Shown here: positions 6,916 through 8,471 of the stretch, one piece after another
How the letters are laid out: every line of letters starts with the position of its first letter
How positions within the stretch are numbered: position 1 is the first letter of the stretch
DNA from: Pseudomonadota bacterium
Lineage (GTDB): Bacteria > Bdellovibrionota > JAFGOL01
DNA length: 8,471 bases
Direction of reading: 5' to 3'
Assembly: GCA_026390535.1 (NCBI GenBank)
Contig: JAPLFT010000102.1
Span: forward strand, 1-8,471
The notes under the pieces: generated by a model
What the model saw: the letters and a program-made list of their open reading frames with translations, nothing else
The model's database searches: none
What the model was told of the DNA's origin: nothing
Made by a program: the position numbers and the translations under genes

Positions 6916-7812
6916 ATGGGGACATTATCACTGATAATAGCAGCGATCTTTATAGGTGCGGCCGTGTTTCTTCTTGTAAGAACCATTATGGGCGAACAGC
7001 TGTCGATCGAGGATCAGGAACGTATGGGAATAGGATTGGCAAAAAAGGAATTCCCGTCGCCGATTTTAAAAATAATCTATCCTGTGGTCCTTAGAATATT
7101 GCCGAGTGTGATCAACTGGAAGATAGATAAATCACGGGAAAAGATCAAAAAGAAACTCTCCAGCGCCGGCCTTAGGGACACTTTTACCCCCGATGAATTC
7201 TATGCGTTTAATGTGGCTTTTGCGTTATGCCTACCAATAATAATCTATCTGTATAACTTCATTGCCGGTCTTGGTCTGTCGGTAATATATGCTCCTGTAT
7301 TTGCCGCCTTTGGCTGGTTCTACCCCGGTTTGTGGTTGAATGGAGTTATAAAAAGCAGACAGGAAAGAATAAGAAGAGAAATGCCTTTTGTAGTTGATCT
7401 TTTAACTCTTTGTGTTGAAGCGGGACTTGACTTTGGAGGTGCAATGGCAAAGGTCGTCGAAAAAGGACAACCCGGGCCGTTGAGAACGGAATTTGAGATC
7501 ATTTTAAAAGAGATACAGCTTGGAGCAATGAGAAATGAAGCGATGAAAAACATGGCAGGCAGAATCGGCATAAAAGAGATTTCGTCTTTTGTGTCGATCC
7601 TTGTTACGGCAGAAAGGATGGGTTCCCCGGTCGGCGATGTCCTTAGAGCACAGTCCGATTCTATAAGACACGAAAGGTATATGGCTGCTGAAGCAAAAGG
7701 TGGAAAGGCCGCTACCAAGGTGCTTATACCCATGGTCCTATTTATCTTGCCGGCCGTTTTTATTGCAATTGCGGGTCCTCTGATCTTGAGCAAAATATAT
7801 CCCGGCAGGTAG
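6916..7812 (+). CDS. TadC-like inner-membrane protein (T2SSF domain, type IV pilus/Flp secretion)
   Basis: A 298-residue integral membrane protein of the GspF/TadC family, normally part of the inner-membrane platform that couples the TadA ATPase to assembly of Flp-type pili. Hydrophobic segments are visible at about residues 4-22, 97-115, 119-138 and 268-290. The T2SSF domain covers about 155-282 and begins with MPFVVDLLTLCVEAGLDFG. It carries the typical AERMGSPVGDVLRAQSDSIR stretch before the last membrane helix. TadC is usually encoded next to TadB and TadA, and neither is present in the window. The gene starts 21 bp after rng with no terminator between, so it may be both co-transcribed with rng and driven by its own -10 box. 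The next sequence is a broken transposase-like gene that begins exactly at its stop codon, so any former downstream partners may have been lost. TadC is favoured over GspF or PilC because of the single T2SSF domain and short length. Confidence 0.88.
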   Translation: MGTLSLIIAAIFIGAAVFLLVRTIMGEQLSIEDQERMGIGLAKKEFPSPILKIIYPVVLRILPSVINWKIDKSREKIKKKLSSAGLRDTFTPDEFYAFNVAFALCLPIIIYLYNFIAGLGLSVIYAPVFAAFGWFYPGLWLNGVIKSRQERIRREMPFVVDLLTLCVEAGLDFGGAMAKVVEKGQPGPLRTEFEIILKEIQLGAMRNEAMKNMAGRIGIKEISSFVSILVTAERMGSPVGDVLRAQSDSIRHERYMAAEAKGGKAATKVLIPMVLFILPAVFIAIAGPLILSKIYPGR

Positions 7813-8471
7813 TAAAGACATTGAAGATATTTATGGAGTAAGGCTTAGTACAGAAACTGTACGCCCAGTATTTAGAAATCTTAATGATGCATATCAGAAA
7901 AAAGGGGAACTAACAGCAACGGAAAAAAAAAGGCTGTTCAAGAATTTTCTGAGCCATTAACCCCGGACACTTCATCAACTAAATCGGAAAAAATCTCAAC
8001 TGAAAGCCACGGATGTATCTGCGGCACAACACCGATTTTATGCAATACGAAAGATGAATGTATTGATGATAAGATGATTGAAAAAAATAATTGCAAACAT
8101 TCATCGAATCAAAATGAAAATAGGTCCTTCAATTTCCATCTTGGCATTTTATTTTTTTCTCCTTATTTGATGCAGTTAATGGGTCAAGAGCTTGGCTTTA
8201 TTAAACAGTGGTTAGTATCGGTTTTGCTCGGAGCATTAAACATAGAACAGACAAAAGTTTTACATTTTAAATCATTGGGGTCTATGCTTGGCAAGGTCAT
8301 AAAGAAGCTGGGTAATCAGCGTCTTCGAATAAAAGAATTGGCTACAAAAGAAAACATAGAAAAAATCCTGAAGTTTAATGGAACTATCGTAGGAGTAAAA
8401 AAAATAAAGGATTTTTATTATGACCCTCATTCTATACATTACACAGGCTTTTTGAAAACATTGCGAGTATG
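7811..8471 (+). pseudogene. Transposase-like gene, 5'-truncated and frame-split, running off the window
   Basis: Two overlapping open frames make one protein-like text. The first (open from 7790, meaningful from about 7811, stop at 7958-7960) reads SKDIEDIYGVRLSTETVRPV and continues with FRNLNDAYQKKGEL, which looks like a helix-turn-helix. It has no in-frame start codon. The second frame, open from 7888 to the window end, contains a Cys-rich linker and then SVLLGALNIEQTK, LGSMLGKVIKKL and FYYDPHSIHYTGFLKTL. From memory, this last motif resembles a group of DDE-type transposases found in environmental bacteria, which continue with a G/W-C sequence; the partial last codon TG here would allow W or C. 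The frames join smoothly by a -1 shift at nine A (7923-7931). The missing N-terminus at the tadC stop argues for a decayed or truncated copy. The family assignment is by recollection only. An alternative reading is a live gene using frameshifting, but the absent start codon speaks against that. Confidence 0.6.
7923..7931 (+). other. A9 slippery run joining two frames of the transposase-like gene
   Basis: Nine consecutive A. In the first frame the codons are GAA AAA AAA AGG. Stepping back one base gives AAA AAA AAG GCT GTT, which continues into the long second frame. The run could allow -1 ribosomal frameshifting or polymerase slippage, or could be the site of an indel in a decaying gene or a sequencing error. 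Confidence 0.5.

Noticed and set aside
6900..7094. 64-residue open frame at the start of tadC
   Set aside because: It is out of frame with tadC, ends early and has an unrecognisable sequence. The TadC frame fully explains the region.
7320..7793. 157-residue minus-strand open frame opposite tadC
   Set aside because: It is antisense to the conserved T2SSF domain, has a low-complexity S/P/A-rich translation and no family resemblance. It is a shadow frame.
1..8471. CRISPR array, tRNA, rRNA, riboswitch or anti-phage defence module
   Set aside because: I saw no regularly spaced repeats, cloverleaf-like segments, rRNA signatures or defence domains. Nearly all of the sequence is explained by the coding regions listed.

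Overview
The window is an AT-rich bacterial chromosomal segment. It is tightly packed up to about 7.8 kb and ends in a broken mobile-element gene. It is bacterial because it carries an RNase E/G ribonuclease, an RluA-type pseudouridine synthase, a DUF503/YlxP protein, Shine-Dalgarno sites and sigma70-like promoter hexamers. The exported TPR protein, the TadC-type membrane protein and the transposase type recall environmental Gram-negative lineages such as Planctomycetota, Omnitrophota or Desulfobacterota-like groups. The phylum cannot be settled from this sequence alone.

Layout. (1) About 1-911, plus strand: the 3' part of a TPR-repeat protein whose start and most of whose signal peptide lie before the window. 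(2) 895-1926, minus strand: a TrpD-fold phosphoribosyltransferase, convergent with and overlapping gene 1. It keeps the PRPP/Mg signatures but has lost the usual anthranilate-binding residues, so the trpD label should not be taken at face value. (3) 1927-1992: a 66-bp divergent intergenic region with a strong minus-strand promoter (TTGACA-16 bp-TATCAT). (4) 1993-6894, plus strand: a compact RNA/ribosome-flavoured run of an RluA-family pseudouridine synthase, a DUF503 protein, a B12-binding-like/radical SAM protein fused to a DUF2344 domain, and ribonuclease G. Gaps are at most 16 bp and two gene pairs overlap. (5) 6916-7812: an orphan TadC-like T2SSF-domain membrane protein. A perfect TATAAT lies 7 bp before its ATG, which suggests a leaderless transcript. 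(6) 7811-8471: the remains of a transposase-like gene. It has no start codon, has lost its N-terminus exactly at the tadC stop, and continues past the window edge. Two reading frames are joined by a -1 shift at a run of nine A.

How the genes fit together. The central block resembles the known association of the radical SAM/DUF2344 pair with ribonuclease G. The usual downstream rplU-rpmA genes are absent and tadC occupies their place. The pseudouridine synthase and DUF503 gene upstream strengthen an inferred link of the radical SAM protein to RNA modification or ribosome maturation. I saw no rRNA, tRNA, CRISPR array or complete insertion sequence. The most interesting points are the radical SAM fusion in this RNA-processing context, the TrpD-like enzyme with a rebuilt substrate pocket, the possible leaderless genes and the slippery-run transposase remnant. 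None of these alone proves a new system.
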